DNA of 44,272 bases from GWB1-39-12 sp964435575 (GTDB lineage Bacteria > Patescibacteriota > Microgenomatia > UBA8517). A program made the translations under genes and the position numbers. The stretch is from contig CAYSZS010000007.1 in NCBI GenBank assembly GCA_964435575.1, positions 1 to 44,272 of the forward strand. The letters run 5' to 3'. The notes under the pieces were generated by a model. That model saw nothing but the letters and a program-made list of their open reading frames with translations, was not told where the DNA came from and did not search any database. Of this stretch, positions 8,291 through 16,900 are shown in pieces (the first letter of the stretch is position 1; the number at the start of each line of letters is the position of its first letter).

Positions 8291-9449
8291 ACTCCCCATT
8301 TTCAAATACACATTCAATCCATTTATGAACCTTATCCCAGTTATCATCTTTGGGTACGAAAACATACAAGTTATCGTACCTCGGAGATTTGGGTGGATTT
8401 AATAATAGATCCTCAGGCAGGATAAAAGAATATACATTGTCTCTTGCTTGAATAGACCTGCGGGTCAAAATTGCTGTTGCACTTGGGGTAATATCGGTTT
8501 GAGTTGACTCAAGTAAAGCTTCTTTTAATTTCGTAAGTTTTTTAGGAGAAAGTAAAATTTCTTTACTTAAAAGTTTATCTTTTATTGCAGTTATTACTTT
8601 CTGTTGGCGAACTTGTCTTGCAAAATCTGTCCCTTGATCACCGATGGCATTCCTCGACCTTACAAACTTTAAAGCTGTCTCGCCATCCATAAACTGCTTA
8701 CCTTGAACAAAGTTAAGGGTTTCATAGCGACACTTAAACTCAGGGTCTCCGTTACATAAATCATCTTCGCGTCCGGGAATAGGGTATTTTTCGTCGCTAA
8801 AACTTCTTTCAACATCAACCTCGACTCCTCCCAACACATCAATAATTTTTTTGAAACCTGAAAAATCCAGGACCAAAGCGTAGTGAACTGGCTGGCCGAC
8901 TATTTCCTCGACACTCGACTTGGCTAAGATCATTCCTCCACTTCCCTCCAGGCCAGAGGCCCTCTGGGCCGGCGGCTGTTTTTTATTTCCCCAATAATAA
9001 GTGCTGTTTAATTTTGTCCTTAGGGTTGTTATCCAAATATCCCGAGGCAGTGAAATAAGATTAACCTTATGGCTTTGGTGATCAACTGACACCAAAATCA
9101 TCGTATCTGTCAAATCGGGTGCTTCGTGTCCTACGTCCCCTTTTCCTAAAACGAGAATGTTTGTACGACCGTCAAATATCTTTATTTTGTCTCTTGGAGT
9201 AAATACAAAATCCCTAGCCAAACCCAAATAGTAATCAGCCCCTGACTTTATTACTAGAGATTTTATTAATAAAAGTGCCAAAAAGAGCACTAAAATAACA
9301 AAAAAAATCACGCTACCTCTTATCATCCAAACATGCCTAAGGACCCTCCTTTTTAATCTCGAAAAAGATATCTTTCTTTTGTCAACCTTGGTTTCTGGAA
9401 TAAACTTTTCTTTCTCGAAAGAACTTTGTATTTCTTCTAATTCTTCCAT
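8262..9449 (-). CDS. LytR-CpsA-Psr (LCP) family cell-wall ligase
   Basis: 395 residues from ATG 9449, chosen because TGCTATAAT ends 6 nt before it; the longer frame to 9485 runs through that promoter. A charged cytoplasmic N-terminus (about 40 residues) is followed by one TM (about 43-67) and the extracytoplasmic LCP domain: TNILVLGKG, then HEAPDLTDTMILVSVD, LISLPRDIW, and later RSRNAIGDQGTDFARQVRQQ. The Asp and Arg residues bind the pyrophosphate and Mg of the polyprenyl substrate. LCP enzymes attach glycopolymers to peptidoglycan or proteins. Between PRDIW and the VGQPVHY strand there is an extra GC-rich segment (PAQRASGLEG), a translated palindrome (see repeat at 8947-8976). The C-terminal residues derive from an intergenic repeat. 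Confidence 0.88.
   Translation of the reverse strand: MEELEEIQSSFEKEKFIPETKVDKRKISFSRLKRRVLRHVWMIRGSVIFFVILVLFLALLLIKSLVIKSGADYYLGLARDFVFTPRDKIKIFDGRTNILVLGKGDVGHEAPDLTDTMILVSVDHQSHKVNLISLPRDIWITTLRTKLNSTYYWGNKKQPPAQRASGLEGSGGMILAKSSVEEIVGQPVHYALVLDFSGFKKIIDVLGGVEVDVERSFSDEKYPIPGREDDLCNGDPEFKCRYETLNFVQGKQFMDGETALKFVRSRNAIGDQGTDFARQVRQQKVITAIKDKLLSKEILLSPKKLTKLKEALLESTQTDITPSATAILTRRSIQARDNVYSFILPEDLLLNPPKSPRYDNLYVFVPKDDNWDKVHKWIECVFENGECKLDTNDTN
8947..8976. repeat. GC-rich palindromic insertion inside the LCP gene
   Basis: GGCCAGAGG (8951-8959) and CCTCTGGGCC (8961-8970) form a hairpin with one bulged base. The 8951-8976 stretch is nearly the same as 18500-18525 read on the minus strand inside the helicase-nuclease gene. 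Confidence 0.7.
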
Positions 9450-9455
9450 GGTAGA

Positions 9456-9461
9456 ATTATA
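9456..9461 (-). promoter_or_regulatory. Extended -10, leaderless promoter of the LCP gene
   Basis: TGCTATAAT on the minus strand; the hexamer ends 6 nt before ATG 9449. Confidence 0.6.
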
Positions 9462-9479
9462 GCAGCATTCAAGAAGACC

Positions 9480-9660
9480 CCGCACTTTTGTGCGGAGATG
9501 AATTGAACGCTGATATGTCGTCTTCCTTTAGAGGGTACCCCCGAATCTAATTCGGGGGAAGACGTCATAACGCGATACGAATATACGAATCGAGTCAGAC
9601 TCGACGAATACACCCGAATTACACGAATTTCAGTCTATTCGGATCATTCGTGTCGAGTTA
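9480..9660. repeat. Cluster of palindromes between lcp and pcrA
   Basis: Four nested or adjacent inverted repeats fill this space: CCGCAC-tttt-GTGCGG (9480-9495); CCCCCGAAT-cta-ATTCGGGGG (9538-9558), flanked by CGTCTTCC (9519-9526) and GGAAGACG (9557-9564); TCGAGTC-A-GACTCGA (9590-9604); and CGAAT/ATTCG words up to the shared ATCATTCGTGTCGAGTT at 9643-9659. No open reading frame is visible. Confidence 0.7.
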
Positions 9661-9668
9661 AAGCAAGT

Positions 9669-11564
9669 ATGGATAAAAGTAAACTTTTAGAAAACCTAAA
9701 CAAAAAACAGGTTGAGGCCGTAACCTATGAAGGTGGACTACTTCTAGTACTAGCTGGTGCGGGAAGTGGAAAAACAAAAGTATTAACACATAGGGTAGCA
9801 TGGTTTATTGCTGAAGGAAAAGCTTACCCAGAAAACGTCCTTCTTTTAACATTCACCAACAAAGCGGCCGGCGAGATGAAGGAAAGGGTGCTTCGTCTGA
9901 CCAAACAAGCTCCGGCATTCGCCGGAACATTCCATTCATTCTGTGTAAGAGTTTTAAGAAAAAGCGGCCAGGTTATCGATATCAGTCCGAATTTTTTGAT
10001 TTACGATGACGATGATACGAAAGATGCAATAAAGGAAGTTCTTGAAAATCTAAATCTCTCAACAGATAAATATAATCCAAATGCCGTAGCATCACAGATT
10101 TCGGAGGCAAAAAACCAGATGTTAACTCCGGCTCAGTACGCTGAATTCGTAAAAAGTGAATGGCAGGAGAAAGTATTTAAAATTTGGGTTGAATACGAGA
10201 AACTCCTGAAAGCCACAGGAGCATTAGACTTTGACGACCTACTCTTAAAAACTGTCCAACTTTTTGATCAAAATCCACAAACACTTGATCGTTGGCAAAA
10301 CATATTAACTCACGTCTTCGTCGATGAATGGCAAGATACCAATAAGGTGCAATATAAATTAACCAAACAAATTGTGGGTAGTAATGAAAATCTCACAGCT
10401 GTTGGCGACTTCGCGCAGAGTATCTATTCATGGAGAGGGGCGGATCCAACAAATTTAAACAGATTAGTAAAGGAGTACCCAAATATTAAGGTTATAAATC
10501 TAGAACAAAATTACCGCTCAACCCAGGTAATTCTTGACGCGGCCAATTCGATAATCAAAAGGAATACCCAACATCCCATCTTAAAACTCTGGACAAATAA
10601 AAACGGGGGACAAAAGATAAAAGTTTATAGAGCCAGAAGTGAATTGGATGAAGCTTCATATGTGCTTAATGAGGTTGACAATTTAATTACCAAGGGACTT
10701 GAATTTCAAGATATTGTGATTCTGTACCGAACAAATGCTCAGTCGCGTGTTCTCGAAGAGGCCTTCTTACACGCAGGAATCCCTTATACCTTGGTCGGAG
10801 GAGTAAGATTTTATAGTAGAAAAGAAGTCAAAGACGTACTTTCATACTTAAGGCTTTTGGTTAATTCTAAAGATACCGTCTCAAGGAAAAGAGTTGAAAA
10901 ACTAGGGATACGACAGTATGAGAAATTCAAAGACTTTTCAAAAAAACTTCCTGAAAATTGGCAGGAAAAAGCAACCACATTGGATGTGATGGATGCAGTT
11001 CTACAAGATACAGATTATCTCTCCAAATATAAAAGAGAGACGGAAGAAAATATTGCCAGACTGGAAAACATAAAAGAGCTCCGCTCAGTTGCAACCGAAT
11101 TTCCCAATATAAATGAATTTTTGGAAAACGTCGCTCTGATCGAAGCCGAGCAGGACGAAAAAGGAAAAATCAAATCACGAATCACGAATCACGAATCACC
11201 GCGTAACTCTGTTACGCTCATGACAATTCATGCTGCGAAAGGATTGGAATTTCCGACTGTTTTTATAGTCGGCATGGAAGAGGGACTTTTTCCCCACTCC
11301 AGAAGCCTTTTTGACATGAATGAATTAGAGGAAGAACGACGACTTGCATATGTTGGCATTACCCGCGCAAAGGACATACTTTATTTAACATACGCCAATC
11401 GCCGCCTATTTTTCGGCCAAAGAACAAGCAATCCTCCGTCAAGGTTTATAATAGATATTCCGGAAAATTTACTGGAAGGAGTTGAAAGTAGCCATATGGA
11501 TTTTGATATTAAAAACAAATTCGACACAGATTTCGCCGACATTGACGACTCAATCAACTTTTAA
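9669..11564 (+). CDS. pcrA: UvrD/PcrA-family ATP-dependent DNA helicase
   Basis: 631 residues, shorter than the usual ~720. Superfamily 1A motifs in order: Q motif LNKKQVEAV; Walker A AGAGSGKTKVL (about 29-39); Ia TFHSFCVRVLR; II VDEWQDTN (about 219-226); III GDFAQSIYSWRGAD; IV EQNYRST; V VTLMTIHAAKGLEFP; VI AYVGITRAKDILYLT. Motif II has Trp for the usual Phe, and motif III has FA where DDQ is typical. It unwinds DNA 3'-5' in repair and replication restart. Two low-complexity or palindromic insertions lie in frame: APAFAG before motif Ia (9911-9926) and a heptamer repeat plus hairpin before motif V (11174-11217). The FemAB gene begins directly after the stop. Confidence 0.88.
   Translation: MDKSKLLENLNKKQVEAVTYEGGLLLVLAGAGSGKTKVLTHRVAWFIAEGKAYPENVLLLTFTNKAAGEMKERVLRLTKQAPAFAGTFHSFCVRVLRKSGQVIDISPNFLIYDDDDTKDAIKEVLENLNLSTDKYNPNAVASQISEAKNQMLTPAQYAEFVKSEWQEKVFKIWVEYEKLLKATGALDFDDLLLKTVQLFDQNPQTLDRWQNILTHVFVDEWQDTNKVQYKLTKQIVGSNENLTAVGDFAQSIYSWRGADPTNLNRLVKEYPNIKVINLEQNYRSTQVILDAANSIIKRNTQHPILKLWTNKNGGQKIKVYRARSELDEASYVLNEVDNLITKGLEFQDIVILYRTNAQSRVLEEAFLHAGIPYTLVGGVRFYSRKEVKDVLSYLRLLVNSKDTVSRKRVEKLGIRQYEKFKDFSKKLPENWQEKATTLDVMDAVLQDTDYLSKYKRETEENIARLENIKELRSVATEFPNINEFLENVALIEAEQDEKGKIKSRITNHESPRNSVTLMTIHAAKGLEFPTVFIVGMEEGLFPHSRSLFDMNELEEERRLAYVGITRAKDILYLTYANRRLFFGQRTSNPPSRFIIDIPENLLEGVESSHMDFDIKNKFDTDFADIDDSINF
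9911..9926. repeat. Small palindrome inside pcrA
   Basis: TCCGGC-attc-GCCGGA, a 6-bp stem encoding part of APAFAG immediately before motif Ia. Confidence 0.5.
11174..11217. repeat. Heptamer tandem repeat plus hairpin inside pcrA
   Basis: ATCACGA is repeated three times (11174-11194) plus a partial fourth, encoding SRITNHES-type residues, followed by GCGTAAC-tct-GTTACGC (11201-11217). All of it is in frame and directly upstream of the motif V codons. Confidence 0.7.
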
Positions 11565-12617
11565 ATGGTAGTAAAACAAGTTACAGAAAAAAATAAAAAG
11601 AGCTTTAATGAAGTTGCAGTTCATCCTTTGCAAACATGGGAGTGGGGAGAGTTCAGGGAAAAAGCGGGAAATAAGGTAGTGAGATTAGGTGTTTTTGATG
11701 GCTATAAATTAACTGACGCTGTGCAGGTTATCTTCAGTAAAATCCCTCATACTAACTATAAAATCGGAACTGTAATTAAAGGACAGAAACCAACTGTGGA
11801 GATAATTAAAGAACTAAAAAAACTAGGAAACGAAGAACGAGCAATTTTTATTAAACTCGAGCCAAATGTCCCCTTTAGCGACAGTAGCTCGCAGCAAGTA
11901 CCAAGTAGCAAGGAAAAAGACAAACTAATAAAGACTTTAAAGCAAAATGGAGCGGTTTCTGGAAAGACATTGTTTACACCAACCACCTTTTGGATTGATT
12001 TAAGTCGTCAGGAGGACGATATACTAAAAAGTTTTAATTCAAAAACCCGCTACAATATTCGCGTAGCTCAAAAACACGGAGTTGAAGTCGTTGAAGACAA
12101 CTCCGATAAAGCATTTGAAAGATATATCGAGTTAACTCGGGAAACAGTTGAACGTCAAGGCTTTTATTCCCACACCGAAAAATACCACCGCCTGATGTGG
12201 CAACATCTCCACAAAGATATGGTCAATCAAAATAAATTCCCTATCGCCCATCTACTAAATGCTATCTACCAAAATGAAATAATAACGACATGGATTGTTT
12301 TTGTTTATAAAGATTTTCTCTATTATCCTTACGGCGCCTCTTCAGAAAAATACAAAAACGTAATGGCAAATAATTTGATGATGTGGGAAGCGATACGGTT
12401 TGGGAAAAAGCTTGGTTTAAAAACTTTTGATCTTTGGGGAAGGGAAGAAGGAAAAGGATTCACAAAGTTCAAGGAAGGTTACAACTCACAAGTAGTCGAA
12501 TTTTTAGGAACATGGGATTTAGTTACATCCCTCCTTTACTGGCCATATAGAGCCGCAGAATCCTTGCGCTGGCAAATATTAAGAACCAAAAGCAAGTTTG
12601 TTAAACCCTCATTCTAA
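11565..12617 (+). CDS. FemAB-like aminoacyltransferase (first of two)
   Basis: 350 residues; ATG immediately follows the pcrA stop. Features of the FemABX/GNAT-like family: N-terminal HPLQTWEWGEFREKAG, the central basic sentence SKTRYNIRVAQKHGVEV (about 158-174), and C-terminal DLWGREEGKGFTKFKEGYN. The family adds amino acids from aminoacyl-tRNA to lipid II or peptidoglycan side chains, using two GNAT subdomains. A Ser/Gln-rich patch (DSSSQQVPSSKEK, about 106-118) looks like an expansion in a surface loop. Paired with a second homologue at 12757, so both may build a cross-bridge of two residues, as FemA/FemB do. Specific amino acid unknown. Confidence 0.82.
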   Translation: MVVKQVTEKNKKSFNEVAVHPLQTWEWGEFREKAGNKVVRLGVFDGYKLTDAVQVIFSKIPHTNYKIGTVIKGQKPTVEIIKELKKLGNEERAIFIKLEPNVPFSDSSSQQVPSSKEKDKLIKTLKQNGAVSGKTLFTPTTFWIDLSRQEDDILKSFNSKTRYNIRVAQKHGVEVVEDNSDKAFERYIELTRETVERQGFYSHTEKYHRLMWQHLHKDMVNQNKFPIAHLLNAIYQNEIITTWIVFVYKDFLYYPYGASSEKYKNVMANNLMMWEAIRFGKKLGLKTFDLWGREEGKGFTKFKEGYNSQVVEFLGTWDLVTSLLYWPYRAAESLRWQILRTKSKFVKPSF

Positions 12618-12620
12618 AAA

Positions 12621-12756
12621 TATAATGCTAATCTGCGAATGTATGCAAATGCTACGAATGAATACGAATTATGTTGATTGAAACTCTATTATCTAAATCC
12701 CAAACTATTCGTATTTATTAGCGTCATTGGCATTATTAGCATAATTAGCATCATTT
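12621..12756 (+). repeat. 136-bp dispersed inverted-repeat element, copy A
   Basis: Fills the space between the two femAB-like genes and ends at the ATG of the second. It starts TATAATGCTAATCTGCGAAT and ends TAGCATAATTAGCATCATTT; the two ends are imperfect inverted repeats built of ATGCTAAT and CGAAT words around a centre near 12685. A second copy lies at 22396-22530 in the opposite orientation, with about 16 mismatches and one gap by eye. Confidence 0.8.
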
Positions 12757-13599
12757 ATGGATCTTAGACAAACTCCCGAATATGCAAAATATATGGAAAG
12801 TATTGGTTGGATTGTTGAGAGGAAAGGTGGAGTAAATTATTTTATCAAGAAATTTTCTTTAATCGGCTCGTTCATTAAAATCCAAAGACCGGAAGTCTTA
12901 AGAGATCAAGAGATTAAGTTAATTAAGAGATTAAGTAAAAAATACAGAGCCTTTCAGATAGTCATCGAACCCCGTAAGGCTTCGCTACGGGGCAAGCCAA
13001 ATCTATTAATTGAGCACGGTTTCAGACTAAGTAGGTCCCCTTTCGTTCCGGCTAAAACTATTCATATAGATTTAACAAAATCAGAAAAACAACTTCTTAA
13101 AGAAATGCACTACAAGACTCGATACAACATCAAAAAAGCGATAAGTAACAAGTTAAAAGTAACAAGTTCTAAAAATATAAATCAATTTGCCGACTTTTGG
13201 CAAAAATGTGCTCTAAAACAGAGAGGAATGTTTTTAAGTCAGAAAAAAGAAATTATTGAACTATATAAAGCGTTTGGAAGAAATGCGCATCTTTTGCTTG
13301 GATACAAAGATAAAGAACTTATTTCCGGAATTCTGATGATAAGAACAAGTGATATTGCCTACTATATGTATGCCGCCTCAAGCGATAAAGGCAAAAAACT
13401 CTTCGCGCCAACCTTAAACTCTTGGGAAACAATAAAACTTGCCAAAAAACTAGGCTGCAAAATTTTTGATTTCGAAGGAATTTATGACGAACGCTTTCCC
13501 CTAAAATCTTGGAAAGGTTTCACCCGTTTCAAAAAATCTTTCGGTGGCCGCGAAATCGAATATCCCGGAGCTTTTGTTAAATACAGGTTTCCATTTTAG
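12757..13599 (+). CDS. FemAB-like aminoacyltransferase (second of two)
   Basis: 280 residues, lacking some N-terminal sequence seen in the first copy but starting with a family-like RQTPEYAKYMESIGW. It keeps the core sentence KTRYNIKKAISNKLKV (about 125-140), ALKQRGMF, and the ending FDFEGIYDERFPLKSWKGFTRFKKSFGG. Predicted to add an amino acid to peptidoglycan precursor side chains. Two repeat-derived segments are in frame: EPRKASLRG from a hairpin at 12970-12992, and a 12-nt direct repeat at 13143-13168. The ATG abuts a dispersed repeat. Its TAG stop forms the first half of the next gene's -10 hexamer. Confidence 0.82.
   Translation: MDLRQTPEYAKYMESIGWIVERKGGVNYFIKKFSLIGSFIKIQRPEVLRDQEIKLIKRLSKKYRAFQIVIEPRKASLRGKPNLLIEHGFRLSRSPFVPAKTIHIDLTKSEKQLLKEMHYKTRYNIKKAISNKLKVTSSKNINQFADFWQKCALKQRGMFLSQKKEIIELYKAFGRNAHLLLGYKDKELISGILMIRTSDIAYYMYAASSDKGKKLFAPTLNSWETIKLAKKLGCKIFDFEGIYDERFPLKSWKGFTRFKKSFGGREIEYPGAFVKYRFPF
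12970..12992. repeat. Palindromic insertion in the second femAB gene
   Basis: CCCCGTA (12970-12976) and TACGGGG (12986-12992) form a 7-bp stem with an inner GCttcGC; translated as PRKASLRG. Confidence 0.7.
13143..13168 (+). repeat. Direct repeat in the second femAB gene
   Basis: AAGTAACAAGTT occurs at 13143-13154 and again at 13157-13168, a 14-nt period that does not keep the reading phase. Confidence 0.6.
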
Positions 13600-13602
13600 A
13601 AT
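13597..13602 (+). promoter_or_regulatory. -10 hexamer, leaderless promoter of the ASCH-like gene
   Basis: TAGAAT ends 6 nt before ATG 13609; its TAG is the stop codon of the preceding gene. Confidence 0.45.
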
Positions 13603-13608
13603 AAAGGC

Positions 13609-13875
13609 ATGAGAAAAATTGAAAAGAAAGCTGTTCCCAACCTTTTTGAAAAAGTTAAAAGCGGAGAAAAAACGTTTGACGTAAGGCTAAACGACTTCAG
13701 ATGCAAAGTAGGAGATATCCTGGTTCTTCGTGAATGGGACACTAAAAATAAAAAATATACCGGTAGAGTTTTAGAGAGAAAGATTACTTTTGTACTCAAA
13801 TCGAAAGACGTTTTAAAGTTCTGGTCAGAAGAAGAAATTGCAAAACACGGTTTTCAGGTAATTGGTTTCAAATAA
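13609..13875 (+). CDS. ASCH-like / DUF3850 domain protein
   Basis: 88 residues. The pattern NLFEKVKSGEKTFDVRLNDF, KVGDILVLREWD, YTGRVLERKITFVL matches small ASCH-fold proteins of the DUF3850 group, which have a beta-barrel related to PUA and are thought to bind RNA or nucleotides. The molecular function of this group is not established. It ends 29 nt before the convergent macroglobulin-like gene. Confidence 0.75.
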   Translation: MRKIEKKAVPNLFEKVKSGEKTFDVRLNDFRCKVGDILVLREWDTKNKKYTGRVLERKITFVLKSKDVLKFWSEEEIAKHGFQVIGFK

Positions 13876-13904
13876 CTTCTCGGGAGACCAACTTTTATCA
13901 ATTT

Positions 13905-16900
13905 TCATCGTCCGGATACCAGGAAATCTTTTGAAGACTGGCCTACCTTCGTATCATCAGAGGATGCATAAATAAGAACTCTCCACGTTGTCTCTGTTTG
14001 ACCAACCGGAATTTCTATCTTCACCTGCCCATCGTCCCCCGTCTTAAGAGACGGATTCCAATATAAAGTATCACTATCTTTTAGGAAGGCCTCAAAGCCT
14101 CCGCCCCCACCACCCCTTCCATCTCTCCAATCGTATGTAGCGATCCAGGTCAAAGATGATGAGGTATTTGTTGATCGATTTCGGAAATAATAAAACGATG
14201 AATGGAGAGGTGGAGCAGCATTTTTTCGAAGAGCAAAAATGGCTTTATCTATAATTGCCGCTCCAATGTCAACTGGGAGAAGATTCCCATCTTTATCTTT
14301 AGTAGTTACAGTAATAATTGCGGTATCTCCCGGATTATACTTTTCTTTATCAGTACTAACTTCAACAGTAATTAGTTTATGAAGAGCTGGAATATTTAAA
14401 CTTAGTCCTTCAATGAAATATTCACCTTTATAGAAAAAGCTGAATGTTGGCGTAATAGAAGGAGAGTATTGCGGTAAAACGTCGAATTTAAATGTATTTA
14501 CTCCTTTTTTCAGCTCAATCCAGCTAGGTGTATAAACCCTACCTCTTTCGAATGAACCAAAAATAGTCATATCATCTGGTGCAATAATTTCCAAACTTAC
14601 AGCGTCTCCAACCTTAAGAGAGCTATTAAATGAAGTGATTTTAAGAATGGTTTGATCTACACCGGAAGAGCTTAAAGTTGGAAACTCTCTTTCTTCATCT
14701 TTATTGAAGAACAAAATTCCTTTTCTTGCTTCAATTTTGTTATTAAGGCTATCTTGTGTTTTCACTGAAACATAAAAGTATTTATTTGAACCGTCCTTTC
14801 CTAACTTTTCTTTAAAAACACCAAAACCGTTTTCATCCGTTTTTACGGATTCTGATTTAATTATTTTTCGTTCGGCTTGATTAGCCTTCCAACTTTCTTC
14901 ATAGATTTCATAGGAAAAATCTTTATCAGCTATTTTCTGACCATTAAGATCTTCTGCGTAAAAAGCTAGGGTGAATTCTTGATCATAGGCAATTCTTCCC
15001 GGGCCGGGTCTAAAGAAAACATTAAACTCTCCCTGATGCACAATTGCACTTTTTGCAGCAACAATTTTATTTCCATTATCGTCAGTCTTCTCAGCTACAT
15101 ATGTAATTTCTTGACTAAGGAGTGACTTGAGTTCGTCTGTAGAAAATTCTAACCTAGCTTCTCCATTTTTATCCAACTCTATCTCTCTGGGTTCTCCAAT
15201 AGGTTGTCCATAATATTCGTCAAATCCCCCACCACCACACATACCTCCCCATCCATTAAGTTTAAAGGAAGTATTGTAAACCGCCTTTTCTGTCTCGTAG
15301 TAGTCTCTGCTATATATAGTTAGCTTTACCTTTTGATTCCTAAATGGCTGACCATTAAAGAATCTTCCTATAACTTTGGCAGTAGTTTTCTCCGAATGAA
15401 CAAGTTCACTTTCAGAAACCTCTATATCTAAACCAAAAGTAGGTTTTTTATATTCGAATACGTCGAAATAGGTGTAACCTTCTGAAAAAAACTTTGACGA
15501 ATCTAAATTTGTAGTAGTAAAAAGATATCTTGTTCCTTCTTTTACATTTTCAGGTAAAGTAAATTCCCCGTAAAAAATACCCCCCTCAGTCACCTCAAAC
15601 TCTTTATCAAATTTAAAATTGGAGTCGCTTCCCGTGTAAACCCGTACCTTCTGTTTATCCGGAAGTTCGTAAAGAGCATCATTGTCCTTCCGTAACACCC
15701 CCCTGAAAGAGACTTTTGCATTACTTCTATAAACAGGTCTATCTGTGTAGAGAAATATCTGATACTTCTCGTCTAAACTCTGAGTAAGCCGGATCTCTGC
15801 CTGACTATTAGGAATCTCCACTGGAATAATCATTACGTCATCATTCTTTCTACCAACCACCAAGTCGAGCCTTTCCGGATAGGCAAACGGGTATTCCTGT
15901 ATTCCTGATAAAGTATGAATTGCTAAAACTTTTGGGTTTTCTTCCAGCCGATAGAAAGTGACGTCAATCCCACCCTCAGGTTTACCGCTATCTAAATTCT
16001 GTGCGGCAAGAAAGATTTTTTTATCATCCTGTCTTAAGTGAATTCCAGTATCGTTGAGGGTTACCCAAATACTATTTATTACAGATTCTCCTTCGTAAGC
16101 TTGAAAAAGATAAACCCCATTATTTCCTTTAAAATTAACTTTATCTCCGTCTTTTACATCCTTATATTCTTGCAATATCTTGAGTTTGTTGGTATCAATC
16201 AACTTTTCAGCATACTCACCTTCCTTAGGAGTACCATAGTTGGTTTTGACATTATAAACTAAGTTTTCCAAAAGCATCTGGATATCGGCTTTATATACTT
16301 TTACCGTAGGACTGGCTATTTCCGAACCCACTTTAAGAGTTATGTCTGTTCCTCGAGACGCTTGGAAACTCATAAATTTTCCTGACCAGTTTTTACTGGT
16401 AAACGTAACCAAATTTGCGTCATAACTTATGGAGAATGAGAAAGAATAATCGTTAAGAAGTTTTTTGCCTGGATCGCTAGGAAGGCCATTTTTGAGAGTT
16501 ATTGTCACATAAGCACCCCTGGGAAACGAAGACTTGGGTCCAAAAACTATCTCTTCTGGGCTTGATCCTTGTATTAGATCGCCTTCAACAAAAGGGGATA
16601 CTGAAAAATATTCCTCAACATGATGGGCCGTTACCGGGAGATTGAATTTGACAGAAATTTTCGGTTTTGAGCTACTAACAGTCCCCCGAGGACTAGCTGA
16701 GATTACTGCTAAATACTCTACCTGTCTACCTTTAAATTGATTGCTAGGGTATTTCAATTGGAAAAACAAAGCAACAGAGATTAGTAGCAATAGCGAGAAA
16801 ACAAAGAAGGCAATCTTTGGAACATAAACTTTATTTCTATAAGCAAACTTTTCAGAAATTTTCGCAATGCTTTTAGAAAAAAGATTTTGAGGTGGAGGAG

